Below, piece by piece: positions 9,109-16,660 of a DNA stretch of 64,000 nucleotides. Position 1 is the stretch's first letter. Each line of letters starts with the position of its first letter. The position numbers and the translations under genes are program-made. This DNA is from Melittangium boletus DSM 14713 (GTDB lineage Bacteria; Myxococcota; Myxococcia; Myxococcales; Myxococcaceae), in NCBI RefSeq assembly GCF_002305855.1, contig NZ_CP022163.1, positions 7,321,765-7,385,764 of the forward strand, given 5' to 3'. The notes under the pieces were generated by a model. The model had not been told where the DNA came from. It did no database searches and worked only from the letters and a program-made list of their open reading frames with translations.

Positions 9109-9128
9109 GGTACCGACATTGTCGTACC
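9109..9128. repeat. Imperfect palindrome upstream of the lipase gene
   Basis: GGTACCGAC, three bases, then GTCGTACC form a near-perfect inverted repeat, with one extra C in the left arm, 29 bases ahead of the lipase ATG (minus strand). It is operator-like in size and position; it is too short and lacks a T-run for a terminator. No regulator gene adjoins it. Confidence 0.35.
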
Positions 9129-9161
9129 CGAGCGGAATAAGTTTCTTGGAAACCGAGCGGG

Positions 9162-10859
9162 CTACCGGATGAACGGCGTGAGCGCCCCGAGCCAGACGGT
9201 GACCGCCTCCGCCCCAGCATCGGGCAGGCCCACGGCACGCGCTCCGAGGTAGCTGGCGCGTCCCAGCCGCGGCGTCATCCGGCTCGTGGCCTCGGTGCCT
9301 TCCCGGGCCGCCTGGACCGTCTCCGCCCACGCCTCGGTGAGCGGCTTGCCGTCCTGGAGGGCTCGCGAGAAGGCCTCCGCGGCCGGGTGCAGGGCATCGA
9401 GCATGGTGCGATCTCCCGGACGGGCCCCGCCGAGCTCCGCCACCGCGTCGACTCCCGCGCGAAAGGCCTCGGCCCAGGCGCGGGCGTCCGGTGAGGTGTC
9501 GCCCAGGCGGCGGGCGGCGCGCAGCAGGGCGGTGGCGTAGAACGGTCCCGAACTGCCACCGATACTCCGGCGCAGGGCCTCTCCGAGCGCCGTCAGGGCC
9601 CGCGCGGGACTCGCCCAGGACGTCTCGGGCAGGGCCCGCATCGCCGCCGCGCCTCGCGCCAGGCTGATGCCGAGGTCTCCATCGCCCGCCGCCGCATCGA
9701 GCTCCGTCAGACGGGCCTCGGCGGCCTCGAGCGCCTGGGCGACCGCGAGAACGGCTTCGGGGAAACGCTCCATGCCCTGGGTTCGAGTCTCCGTGGCGGA
9801 AGGCCCTGGCGCGGTGGTGGGCGCGGAGGAAATCCGACGTGCTGGCGCGAGCCGTCCGCTGCCGGGCCAGGCGGGGGCGGAGGCCGGTGCGTCGAGCCGT
9901 TGCAGCCGCGCGTCGTCCACCTTCAACAGGGACAAGGAGCAGCCCGGCATCTCCAGGGCCGTCAGGAACGCGCCGCTCCAGGCCCGCTCCACGTGGAGTC
10001 CCCGCTCGCGCAACAGGGCCAGGGCCCGGCGGGCGATGATCGCCAGCTCCTGGGTGGGGGTGCCTCCCAGGCCATTGACGAGCAGGGCCACGCGGTCGCC
10101 CGCGCCCAGCCGCTGGTCCTCGAGGATGGCCGAGAGCAGGGTGTTCACGACCTCATCGGCGGACTGGACGGGCACGCGCCGCACGCCCTGTTCTCCGTGG
10201 ATGCCGAGCCCCAGCTCCATCTCGCCCTCGCCCAGGGTGAAGCCCGGACGGCCCGCGGCGGGGACGGTACAGGCGCCAAGTCCCACCCCCATGGTGCCGA
10301 GCAGGAGGGCGGCCTCGGCGGCCTCCCGGGTCACCTGGGCGAGCGGGGCTCCGGCGGCGGAAGCGGCGCCCGCCACCTTGTGAATCCAGACGGTGCCCGC
10401 GATGCCCCGGCGCCGCGAGGTCTCCACGGTGTCGCGCAGGGCCACGTCATCGGCCACGACGACCGTTTCGACGGGAATGCCCTCGGCCCGGGCCAACTCG
10501 GCGGCGAGGCCGAAGTTGAGCCGATCCCCGGTGTAGTTCTTCACCACGAGCAGCGCACCCGCGGGCCCGGAGACGGTGCGGATCGCGGCGAGCACGGCAT
10601 CGGTGCTGGGCGAGGTGAAGACATCCCCGGCGACGGCGGCGTGCAACATGCCGGCGCCCACGTAGCCCGCGTGTGCCGGCTCGTGCCCGCTGCCTCCTCC
10701 GGAGATGATGGCGACCTGGCGCTGGGCGGGCTCCTCGGGGATGTCGGAGCGGAGGATGACGTTCTCCCCCTCCAGCAGGGCCTGTCCGGGGTGCAGCGCG
10801 ATGAGTCCTTCGAGCATCTCTCCCACGACCGCGCGGGGATCATTGACGAGCTTCTTCAC
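9162..10859 (-). CDS. Dihydroxyacetone (glycerone) kinase, fused DhaK-DhaL, ATP-dependent
   Basis: A 565-residue fused kinase that phosphorylates dihydroxyacetone (and often glyceraldehyde) with ATP, EC 2.7.1.29. The N-terminal DhaK domain (about 1-330) has ISGGGSGHEPAHAGYVG and the substrate-binding histidine, which covalently binds the ketone, in LGIHGEQG near residue 220. A Pro/Ala-rich linker follows, then the DhaL nucleotide-binding domain with DAAAGDGDLGISLARG (Mg-binding Asp residues) and GGSSGPFYA. Fusion of K and L in one chain, and no PTS DhaM gene nearby, point to the ATP-dependent type of Citrobacter and eukaryotes, not the PTS type. The ATG at 10859 starts MKKLVNDP, the expected family N-terminus. 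It is divergent from the first toxin gene. Confidence 0.93.
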   Translation of the reverse strand: MKKLVNDPRAVVGEMLEGLIALHPGQALLEGENVILRSDIPEEPAQRQVAIISGGGSGHEPAHAGYVGAGMLHAAVAGDVFTSPSTDAVLAAIRTVSGPAGALLVVKNYTGDRLNFGLAAELARAEGIPVETVVVADDVALRDTVETSRRRGIAGTVWIHKVAGAASAAGAPLAQVTREAAEAALLLGTMGVGLGACTVPAAGRPGFTLGEGEMELGLGIHGEQGVRRVPVQSADEVVNTLLSAILEDQRLGAGDRVALLVNGLGGTPTQELAIIARRALALLRERGLHVERAWSGAFLTALEMPGCSLSLLKVDDARLQRLDAPASAPAWPGSGRLAPARRISSAPTTAPGPSATETRTQGMERFPEAVLAVAQALEAAEARLTELDAAAGDGDLGISLARGAAAMRALPETSWASPARALTALGEALRRSIGGSSGPFYATALLRAARRLGDTSPDARAWAEAFRAGVDAVAELGGARPGDRTMLDALHPAAEAFSRALQDGKPLTEAWAETVQAAREGTEATSRMTPRLGRASYLGARAVGLPDAGAEAVTVWLGALTPFIR

Positions 10860-10995
10860 GTGCGTCTCCTTGCTCTGACACGGAAGGCAGAAGGTGGACG
10901 CGGGGCGAGAGCCGCGTCAAGCACGGGCCTCGGTGTGTCCTGTGGACGGGGGGCGAGGACGCATGGCGAGGTGAGGTTTCGCGAGGAGGTAGAAG

Positions 10996-12513
10996 GTGGC
11001 ACGAAGAGAAGCGGGAGCGGTACTGCTGGCGCTGGTGATGGCGTGTACGAGCGCGACGCCGGTGCGGCCGGGCCGAGACGTGGCGTACAAGTCCGAAGCT
11101 CATGAGTACCGGGTAGACGTGCTTGAGGTGGACTCGGGAGTCTCCGAGGGCGTGCCCGTGTCCTCGGCGGACTTTCAGCATGCGCTCCAGAGGCTTGCTC
11201 GAGACGTGCGCGTGAAAGGGACGCCGCAGCAGGTCCCCCGGGAATGGATGGAGGTGTACGAGGCGGAGGGGGAGTGGTTGGCGGAAGTGTCGCGGGGCCA
11301 GGTGCTCACCCTGGCGCCTGATACGGGGCCGCTGACCGTCGAGGCCCAGGAGGCACTGCGGAAGGACTACCTGCGCTGGTGCGAGAAGAGAGGCGGGGGT
11401 GACTGCCTGGGCTTGTTGGACGACGGGCGGGTGCTGCGAGCGGCGGATCGGCGGACGCTGGCGTTGGCAGTGGCCTTGGGCTCGGTATTGGACGAGACGC
11501 GCGAGGCGTTGGGGCATGAGGTGGAGCCACGAGCGTTGGTGGCGCTGTGCGTGTGGTCCGTGGGGATGTATCTGGGCTTGTGGTTGCTGCCCGAGCCAGC
11601 GTCTAAAGGAGTGGCGGCGAGCCTGAGTGTGCTGCTGGTGGCGTGGCTGGGCGTGGACACGGTGTGGGGATTGATGGACGGGTGGGCCAGGCTGTCGGCC
11701 CAGGCTCACGAGGCCACGACATTCGCCCAGGTGCGAGCGGCAGGAGATGCGTACGCGAAGGTGTTGGGGCGGGACGCGGCGAAGGTTCTGATTCTGGGAG
11801 TGGCGGTGTTGGCGGGGAGGGCGGTGGGAGAGATCGCGGGACGGGTGCGCTCGCTGCCGGGCTACTCGAAGGCGGAGGCGACGTGGGTCGAGTCGGGTGG
11901 GGCGGCGGTGCTGGAGGGAGTGGAGTGGGTGGTGAGGGAGGAGGCACTGGCCGAGGCGGTTGCGGCGGTGGAGAGCGTGGTCGCGGCGCAACCGGGCGTG
12001 TGGGTGGTGGTGATGAAGGCGAAGGGCTCGGGAGGCGGCGGAGGTGCGGCTCCGTCGGGAGGCGCCCCCATGACCGTCCTGCGGCATCGGGGAGGCAACC
12101 GGCAGGTGGTGCTGGGCAATGGGCAGCGGTGGCACGTACCTCGAGGCAAGGGGAACCAGGACATTCCCGCGAAGGATCCGGTGGGAGACCAGCTCCAGGC
12201 GGCCGTCACGCAGGCGGCCGAGGAATGGGGACCCCAACACCTTTCACCTCGCGAGCGGCGGGCCATCGCCAAAGCCCTGGCCGAGGGGGAGTATTGGCTG
12301 GCGCGCTTGTTGGAACGCGAGGCCCGAGGCCGCTTCGTTCATGGACGGGTCAAGGGTCGGTTCGAGGAGTTCTTTGAATGGAATCACAGGGGCGTCGACG
12401 TGATTGACCCGACAACTGGTTATCAGTACGAAATTCTTTCCGCATCAGAGTCCAATTTGTCCTTGCATGGCAGGCGCATGTCGGACGTCTTCTTCCGGAT
12501 GCTGACGTTTTGA
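10996..12513 (+). CDS. Lipoprotein polymorphic toxin 1 (SitA-like)
   Basis: A 505-residue predicted lipoprotein toxin. GTG 10996 follows GGAGG (10985-10989) by six bases. The signal peptide ends in the lipobox VMAC (Cys17). The middle holds long Ala/Val/Leu-rich hydrophobic segments (about 165-225 and 250-285), then a glycine hinge SGGGGG (about 342-347). The C-terminal 145 residues (NHRGVDVIDPTTGYQYEIL ... HGRRMSDVFFRMLTF) form a separate, less GC-rich module that I take to be a nuclease-like toxin. Lipobox, hydrophobic core, hinge and variable tip match the architecture of myxobacterial SitA toxins that move between kin by outer-membrane exchange. The immunity gene follows 11 bases on. The toxic activity is inferred, not shown. 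Confidence 0.72.
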   Translation: MARREAGAVLLALVMACTSATPVRPGRDVAYKSEAHEYRVDVLEVDSGVSEGVPVSSADFQHALQRLARDVRVKGTPQQVPREWMEVYEAEGEWLAEVSRGQVLTLAPDTGPLTVEAQEALRKDYLRWCEKRGGGDCLGLLDDGRVLRAADRRTLALAVALGSVLDETREALGHEVEPRALVALCVWSVGMYLGLWLLPEPASKGVAASLSVLLVAWLGVDTVWGLMDGWARLSAQAHEATTFAQVRAAGDAYAKVLGRDAAKVLILGVAVLAGRAVGEIAGRVRSLPGYSKAEATWVESGGAAVLEGVEWVVREEALAEAVAAVESVVAAQPGVWVVVMKAKGSGGGGGAAPSGGAPMTVLRHRGGNRQVVLGNGQRWHVPRGKGNQDIPAKDPVGDQLQAAVTQAAEEWGPQHLSPRERRAIAKALAEGEYWLARLLEREARGRFVHGRVKGRFEEFFEWNHRGVDVIDPTTGYQYEILSASESNLSLHGRRMSDVFFRMLTF

Positions 12514-12524
12514 AGGGATTGGTC

Positions 12525-13151
12525 ATGGCGCGGCTCAAGAACGTCGTTTTCAGGGATAAGGAAATTCGAAACGAGCGGTTGGAACTGACGGACAAAGGCT
12601 CGCTCTATTTCCTGAGTACCAATCTGACGTTGCGGAATTGTACCGTCGTCCTGAAGGTGTCCGCGAAGAATTTGATCATCAAGCAAGCCCAATTCATCAA
12701 CTGTACCTTCGACGTGAAACAGGAGTTGGTGAACCATCAAGAGTGGATATATGCCCAGCTCAAGGGGTGCCGGTTCAAAGGGCGCTTGTCGGGCTGTGAG
12801 TTCGGCCATTGGCCTGACTACGCCAGCGATTCGGGCACTGGCTCCATCGAGGATTGCGACTTCAGCGAGGCTCAACTGGATGGTTGCCGCTTCCATGGTT
12901 GCGACATGCGGACCATCAAGCTTCCCCGGTGGCCCTGTTTCACCATCCTGGATCCCATCCGCCGAAGTCAGGAACTGATGGGCAAGCCATGGCCAGGGAC
13001 CGTGGGACCCGTCACCATTTCGATGCATGCCACTGAGCCTCCCTCCACTGTGGCGGTGACCTGGTCGGCCTCGGTTCTGGCCAAGGAGTGTAGAACGACA
13101 CCGGAAGCCATCAAGGCTGTCCTCGAAACCTGCGAGGGCATCTTTTATTGA
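12525..13151 (+). CDS. Putative immunity protein 1, pentapeptide-repeat-like
   Basis: A 208-residue protein with no signal peptide, so it should be cytosolic. ATG 12525 is preferred over a TTG at 12510 because GAAGGGA (12512-12518) sits seven bases upstream. Residues about 30-140 show repeated N/D/G-C-x-F/L turns (FINCTF, LKGCRF, LSGCEF, IEDCDF, LDGCRF, HGCDM) in the style of a pentapeptide-repeat right-handed helix. The N- and C-termini are different. Position directly after a toxin gene, with the next toxin overlapping its stop (TGATG), marks it as immunity. Base composition is visibly less GC-rich than the neighbours. No known immunity family was recognised, so the role rests on context. 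Confidence 0.6.
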   Translation: MARLKNVVFRDKEIRNERLELTDKGSLYFLSTNLTLRNCTVVLKVSAKNLIIKQAQFINCTFDVKQELVNHQEWIYAQLKGCRFKGRLSGCEFGHWPDYASDSGTGSIEDCDFSEAQLDGCRFHGCDMRTIKLPRWPCFTILDPIRRSQELMGKPWPGTVGPVTISMHATEPPSTVAVTWSASVLAKECRTTPEAIKAVLETCEGIFY

Positions 13152-14935
13152 TGGTCTCTCGATGGGTGAACTCGCGATGCCCGCCGCGCTGGGATGCCGG
13201 TGCCCTGGTTCTGTTCCTCCTCGCGCTACAGACCGCGTGTGCCACGGGTTCGCCCATGGACGGTCGCTTGACGGGGAGTAGCACCCGTTTCCGGCGGCTG
13301 CCGCCATCCGTGCGCTTGGCCGCTGCGGAGCGATCACCGGAGGCTGGCGCGGAGGCCAAAGTCAAAACCCTCACCGCGGTTTCGGAACACACCGGCGCCA
13401 CCACTGAGGAATGGGTCACCGAAGGATGCGTGGAGGAGCGCTCGGTTGGGAGCGAGGGCACCCGCTCGCGTTCACGGCGCCATGCGCAGCGTGTGGGTGA
13501 TGTGGACGAAGCGGAGGATTGGGACGGGGAGGGGGCCGGCGGACCGGATGGGGTGGGCGACGGCCGTCCCTACCAGGTGCCCTTCAGTGTGGACTACTTC
13601 CAGGGCTTCCTCGTGCAGGCCGGAGTGCCCTCTACTGCAATGCCAGGGGATGGGCGCACGCTGTCTCCTCGGCGGGCACTGGAATTGCTGCCGCACCTGT
13701 TGTCCACGCCGGTGACGCTGAGCAACTTCGGTCCAAGGCGCATGGCGGCGCACCTGCTCTTGGAGGTGGCCACGGGCGGAGTTCCGGTGTCACGGGACGA
13801 ACTGCATGCTCGCATGCGGCGTTTCTCACGCTTGCTGGTGGTGCGTCCGGACGGCTACCTCGTGAAGCCCACCACGGGCGCAGCTGTCCAGAAGGCGGGT
13901 GAGGTGGCGCTGGCGGATGACGGCACCCTACGAGCCGGTCGCTTCGAGGTGGGGCCCTTCTACGCGGTTGTCGGTGGGCGTCTCTTCCCTGTCGATGACA
14001 CGCTCAATGTTCCGCACGAGGCGCGTCCGTCTGGCATCTACGAGCCGGATGACGGAGTGGTGCTGCCGGTGGCGGAGGGGGCCGTGCTGGCGGTGGTGGA
14101 CATGGTGGAGGGACTCTACCGGCTCGTCTTCCACACGGGGGAGACGCTGGAGGGGCTGGCTCAGCTTCCGGGCGCCGTGCGGGCGATGTACGAGAACGCG
14201 CCGCGTCTCTGGGAAGAGTTTCGCCAGAAGCCCTACGCGGAGCGGGTTCGCACCGTCTCGCGGCTCGCCACGGGCGCGGTGCTGATGGTCGGCTCCTCGG
14301 GGGCGGGGGCCGCGAAGGCGGCGTCCTGGGGCGGGAGGTTGGGACGCATGTCCGTGCCCTTGCTGTCGCTCTCGGGTGATGGCCTCCTGGCGGTGCGGTT
14401 GGTGGCCGTACCGGTGGGTGGTGCCGTCGCTGTGGCTGGTAGCGCGCTGATCGCCACCTACGTGCTTCACATGGCCAACGTAGGGGCCCAGGGCTCCGGT
14501 GGTGGTGGGTGGCCTCCGGTGGGCGGTCCGGGACAGTGGGTGGAGGATACCTCCAGCATGTCCGAGCAGGCCCGCGCCTACCAGGCTCAGGTGACGGGTG
14601 CACCCAAGCGGTGGGCCTACAGAGTCTGTCGAGGAACCGATTGTGTGGACTACGATGGATTCGACCCCAAAACGGGTTCGCTGCTCGAAGCCAAGGCTCT
14701 TGGATACGACAAGTGGTTCGACCAGGAACTCAAGACCCGATTCAAATACGAGGGCGCGGATAGCATGATAAAACAAGCACGTCGGCATACTGGATTGGCC
14801 GGAGTGTTCCGGGTTCGCTGGCACGTCGCGGAGCCTCGAATGGTTGCCGTCCTCAAGAAGCTGTTCAAGGAAAACAACATCGAGGGCATCGAGATCGTGC
14901 ATACGCCGCTGCTTCCCGAGGGCCGTCACTTATGA
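13151..14935 (+). CDS. Lipoprotein polymorphic toxin 2 with Tox-REase-5 domain (SitA-like)
   Basis: A 594-residue lipoprotein. The ATG at 13151 overlaps the upstream stop as TGATG. The signal peptide ends in LQTAC (Cys30). After a low-complexity Arg/Glu/Gly region come a conserved-looking middle and two hydrophobic stretches (about 375-395 and 405-440), then the glycine hinge GSGGGG (about 447). The last 120 residues are a Tox-REase-5 restriction-endonuclease-fold nuclease: RAYQAQVTG leads into YDGFD and LLEAKALGYDKWF, giving the PD-(D/E)xK-type Asp and Glu-x-Lys. It would cleave DNA or RNA in a recipient lacking immunity. The layout parallels toxin 1. The next gene, an Imm52 protein, overlaps the stop by four bases (ATGA). 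Confidence 0.85.
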   Translation: MVSRWVNSRCPPRWDAGALVLFLLALQTACATGSPMDGRLTGSSTRFRRLPPSVRLAAAERSPEAGAEAKVKTLTAVSEHTGATTEEWVTEGCVEERSVGSEGTRSRSRRHAQRVGDVDEAEDWDGEGAGGPDGVGDGRPYQVPFSVDYFQGFLVQAGVPSTAMPGDGRTLSPRRALELLPHLLSTPVTLSNFGPRRMAAHLLLEVATGGVPVSRDELHARMRRFSRLLVVRPDGYLVKPTTGAAVQKAGEVALADDGTLRAGRFEVGPFYAVVGGRLFPVDDTLNVPHEARPSGIYEPDDGVVLPVAEGAVLAVVDMVEGLYRLVFHTGETLEGLAQLPGAVRAMYENAPRLWEEFRQKPYAERVRTVSRLATGAVLMVGSSGAGAAKAASWGGRLGRMSVPLLSLSGDGLLAVRLVAVPVGGAVAVAGSALIATYVLHMANVGAQGSGGGGWPPVGGPGQWVEDTSSMSEQARAYQAQVTGAPKRWAYRVCRGTDCVDYDGFDPKTGSLLEAKALGYDKWFDQELKTRFKYEGADSMIKQARRHTGLAGVFRVRWHVAEPRMVAVLKKLFKENNIEGIEIVHTPLLPEGRHL

Positions 14936-15666
14936 GAGAGGCCTACTACGCAGGCACCTATTGGGGGCGTCGTCAGGAGTCGGCCGAGGAGTGCGCCCGG
15001 CGGGCAGAGACCTTCTTCCATCTGCTGGCGGAATGTCACCCGAGCTATACCCAGTGGTACGAGAAGACGAATTCGAAGAAGAGGGGACTCCAACTCGGGT
15101 TCGAGCCCACGCACGAGACCTTCGTGCGCTTCTTCGGCAAAAAAAAGTATCAGAGCGGCGCGGACGGCTTTTACTTCGGCGCCTGGACGGGACACGAGGA
15201 AGAGGACCAGGGGGGAGCCGTCACCCTCTTCTGTGGCTCACACGGTGACGGCTCCTCGAACCACGTGCTTCTCTATTTTCCGGTAGAGGAGCCGGGCAGT
15301 GAGCGAATGCTCACAACATCTGTGCTCGCCGGGGTGATGCGGGCCATGGCGCTCGCGTGGGAACCGGACTGGGGCGTCATCGTCTCTGGAGACTTCCGGG
15401 ACGCCCTTTCAGAACAAGGCTCGGCCGGGACTTTCATGGGGTGGGTGACGTACTTCTCGCGCCAATGGGGCTTGGTGCCAGCTCTCCCGGAGCCCGTGCG
15501 CGTGGAGCCGGTAGCGGATAAGGGGACGCTCGTTATTCTCACCCCTGAGCGCCTCAGTGGAAGGAACTCCGAGCACCTCGCTCTGGGTCGCCGCGTCCAG
15601 TCATTGCTGGAGGAGCGCGGTCTGCTCAAGAGGGTCGTCGAGCCGCGGCCCATTCACGGGGCATGA
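14932..15666 (+). CDS. Immunity protein 52 family (partner of Tox-REase-5)
   Basis: A 244-residue cytosolic protein beginning REAYYAGTYWGRRQESAEEC. The pattern YYAG-YWG-R-ESAEECARR, the central FYFGAWTG and the region around WEPDWGVIVSGD fit the Imm52 family, which is known as the usual neighbour of Tox-REase-5 nucleases in polymorphic toxin systems. It starts by ATGA overlap with toxin 2, so translation of toxin and antidote is coupled. It would bind and block the nuclease tip. An A-run (AAAAAAA) near 15138-15145 and less GC-rich composition mark it as different from flanking core genes. Confidence 0.85.
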   Translation: MREAYYAGTYWGRRQESAEECARRAETFFHLLAECHPSYTQWYEKTNSKKRGLQLGFEPTHETFVRFFGKKKYQSGADGFYFGAWTGHEEEDQGGAVTLFCGSHGDGSSNHVLLYFPVEEPGSERMLTTSVLAGVMRAMALAWEPDWGVIVSGDFRDALSEQGSAGTFMGWVTYFSRQWGLVPALPEPVRVEPVADKGTLVILTPERLSGRNSEHLALGRRVQSLLEERGLLKRVVEPRPIHGA

Positions 15667-15717
15667 TCCGATGGCCGCGTGCTCCCCCCGGGCGTACCCG
15701 CTTCTCGAGCGGAGGGG

Positions 15718-16632
15718 TCAAGGGCACGGAATGTTCGAGACGATGATGTCACGAGGGCCCTCTTCTCGCAGACGCAACGTGATCGTCCCCTTGGGCCATG
15801 TGGAGGTCTCTTCCATTTCGGCTTCGACAACGATCACTTGGGTCTCTTTCATCTGGAGGGGGGCTGCCTGCCATATGGACGCGAACTCCGCGCGCTGACC
15901 GTTTTCATCCCAGGCCTCGACCGTTACGACCAACCAGGGTTGGGGATGGAGACTCTCCAATGCGACCTCGATAGCGAACCGATGTCGTGAGCGGTAACTG
16001 GCGACTCGCTGTGACGAAATCTCACCGGGTTGTGTTTTCAGGCCGGTCAGCTTGACTCTCTGCGTTCTGATTCCCTCGATAAACATCGAGTTGCTGGAGA
16101 TCAGTCTAGTAAGCCGCCGAGGATCCTGGGTGCTCGTCTGAAGCTGTTTGAACTCTCGTCGCAGTTGAACCAGTTCATCTTGGAGCTTTTGGTTTTTCGT
16201 TCGCTCCAGCTTGATTTCGATCTCAAGGGATTCGCGGGTCCGCTGGTCGCGGAACACTTCCACCTGTCGGGTGGATCGGCCCGATGAGCCCACCAGCACC
16301 AAGAAGAATGTCTCCTGGGATTTTCCCTCCAGATAGGTCACGGACAAGCGAAGGCGTTCGCCCGCGGTCAGATCCTTGGGGGGCAGGACATGAATGCTCG
16401 TCCGGCCGCGAGCAACCTCTTCGAACCGTATTTCGTCCTGCACCTCCACCGACACCGGTGCATCGAAGGAGAATCCGGTCAGGAGGTGAGGGCTAACGCA
16501 AACCTCGGTCGGTTTGTCGGACATGCGTGACAGTTCGATGTGCTGCATCTCCGTGCAATCCATTGTCCCGAGCGGGAGCAATCCTTGAAAGACGGAGAAC
16601 ACGAGCATCAAGGGGAACGCTGGCAGGCTCAT
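15718..16632 (-). CDS. DUF2381 family exported protein (myxobacterial TIGR02268-type)
   Basis: A 304-residue protein with a signal peptide (FPLMLVFSVFQGLLPL), then an all-beta-looking N-terminal half (VEVQDEIRFEEVARGRTSIH, TAGERLRLSVTYLEGK) and a charged helical segment (about 135-175). A second beta region (HPQPWLVVTVEAWDENGQ) ends in TITLRLREEG. This matches the DUF2381 paralogous family of Myxococcus, exported proteins often encoded beside Ser/Thr kinases. Here it lies 28 bases downstream of such a kinase. The likely role is periplasmic, working with the kinase's extracytoplasmic domain, but the function is unknown. Less GC-rich than most of the window. Confidence 0.7.
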   Translation of the reverse strand: MSLPAFPLMLVFSVFQGLLPLGTMDCTEMQHIELSRMSDKPTEVCVSPHLLTGFSFDAPVSVEVQDEIRFEEVARGRTSIHVLPPKDLTAGERLRLSVTYLEGKSQETFFLVLVGSSGRSTRQVEVFRDQRTRESLEIEIKLERTKNQKLQDELVQLRREFKQLQTSTQDPRRLTRLISSNSMFIEGIRTQRVKLTGLKTQPGEISSQRVASYRSRHRFAIEVALESLHPQPWLVVTVEAWDENGQRAEFASIWQAAPLQMKETQVIVVEAEMEETSTWPKGTITLRLREEGPRDIIVSNIPCP

Positions 16633-16660
16633 GGGGGGGCCATTTCGTTACATGGGGCAG

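Noticed and set aside
12510..12524. TTG 12510 as the start of immunity gene 1
   Set aside because: It overlaps the toxin stop, but ATG 12525 has a GAAGGGA site and normal spacing.
15138..15145. Frameshift in the Imm52 gene at its A run
   Set aside because: The frame is open and the family pattern continues on both sides, so no shift is needed.
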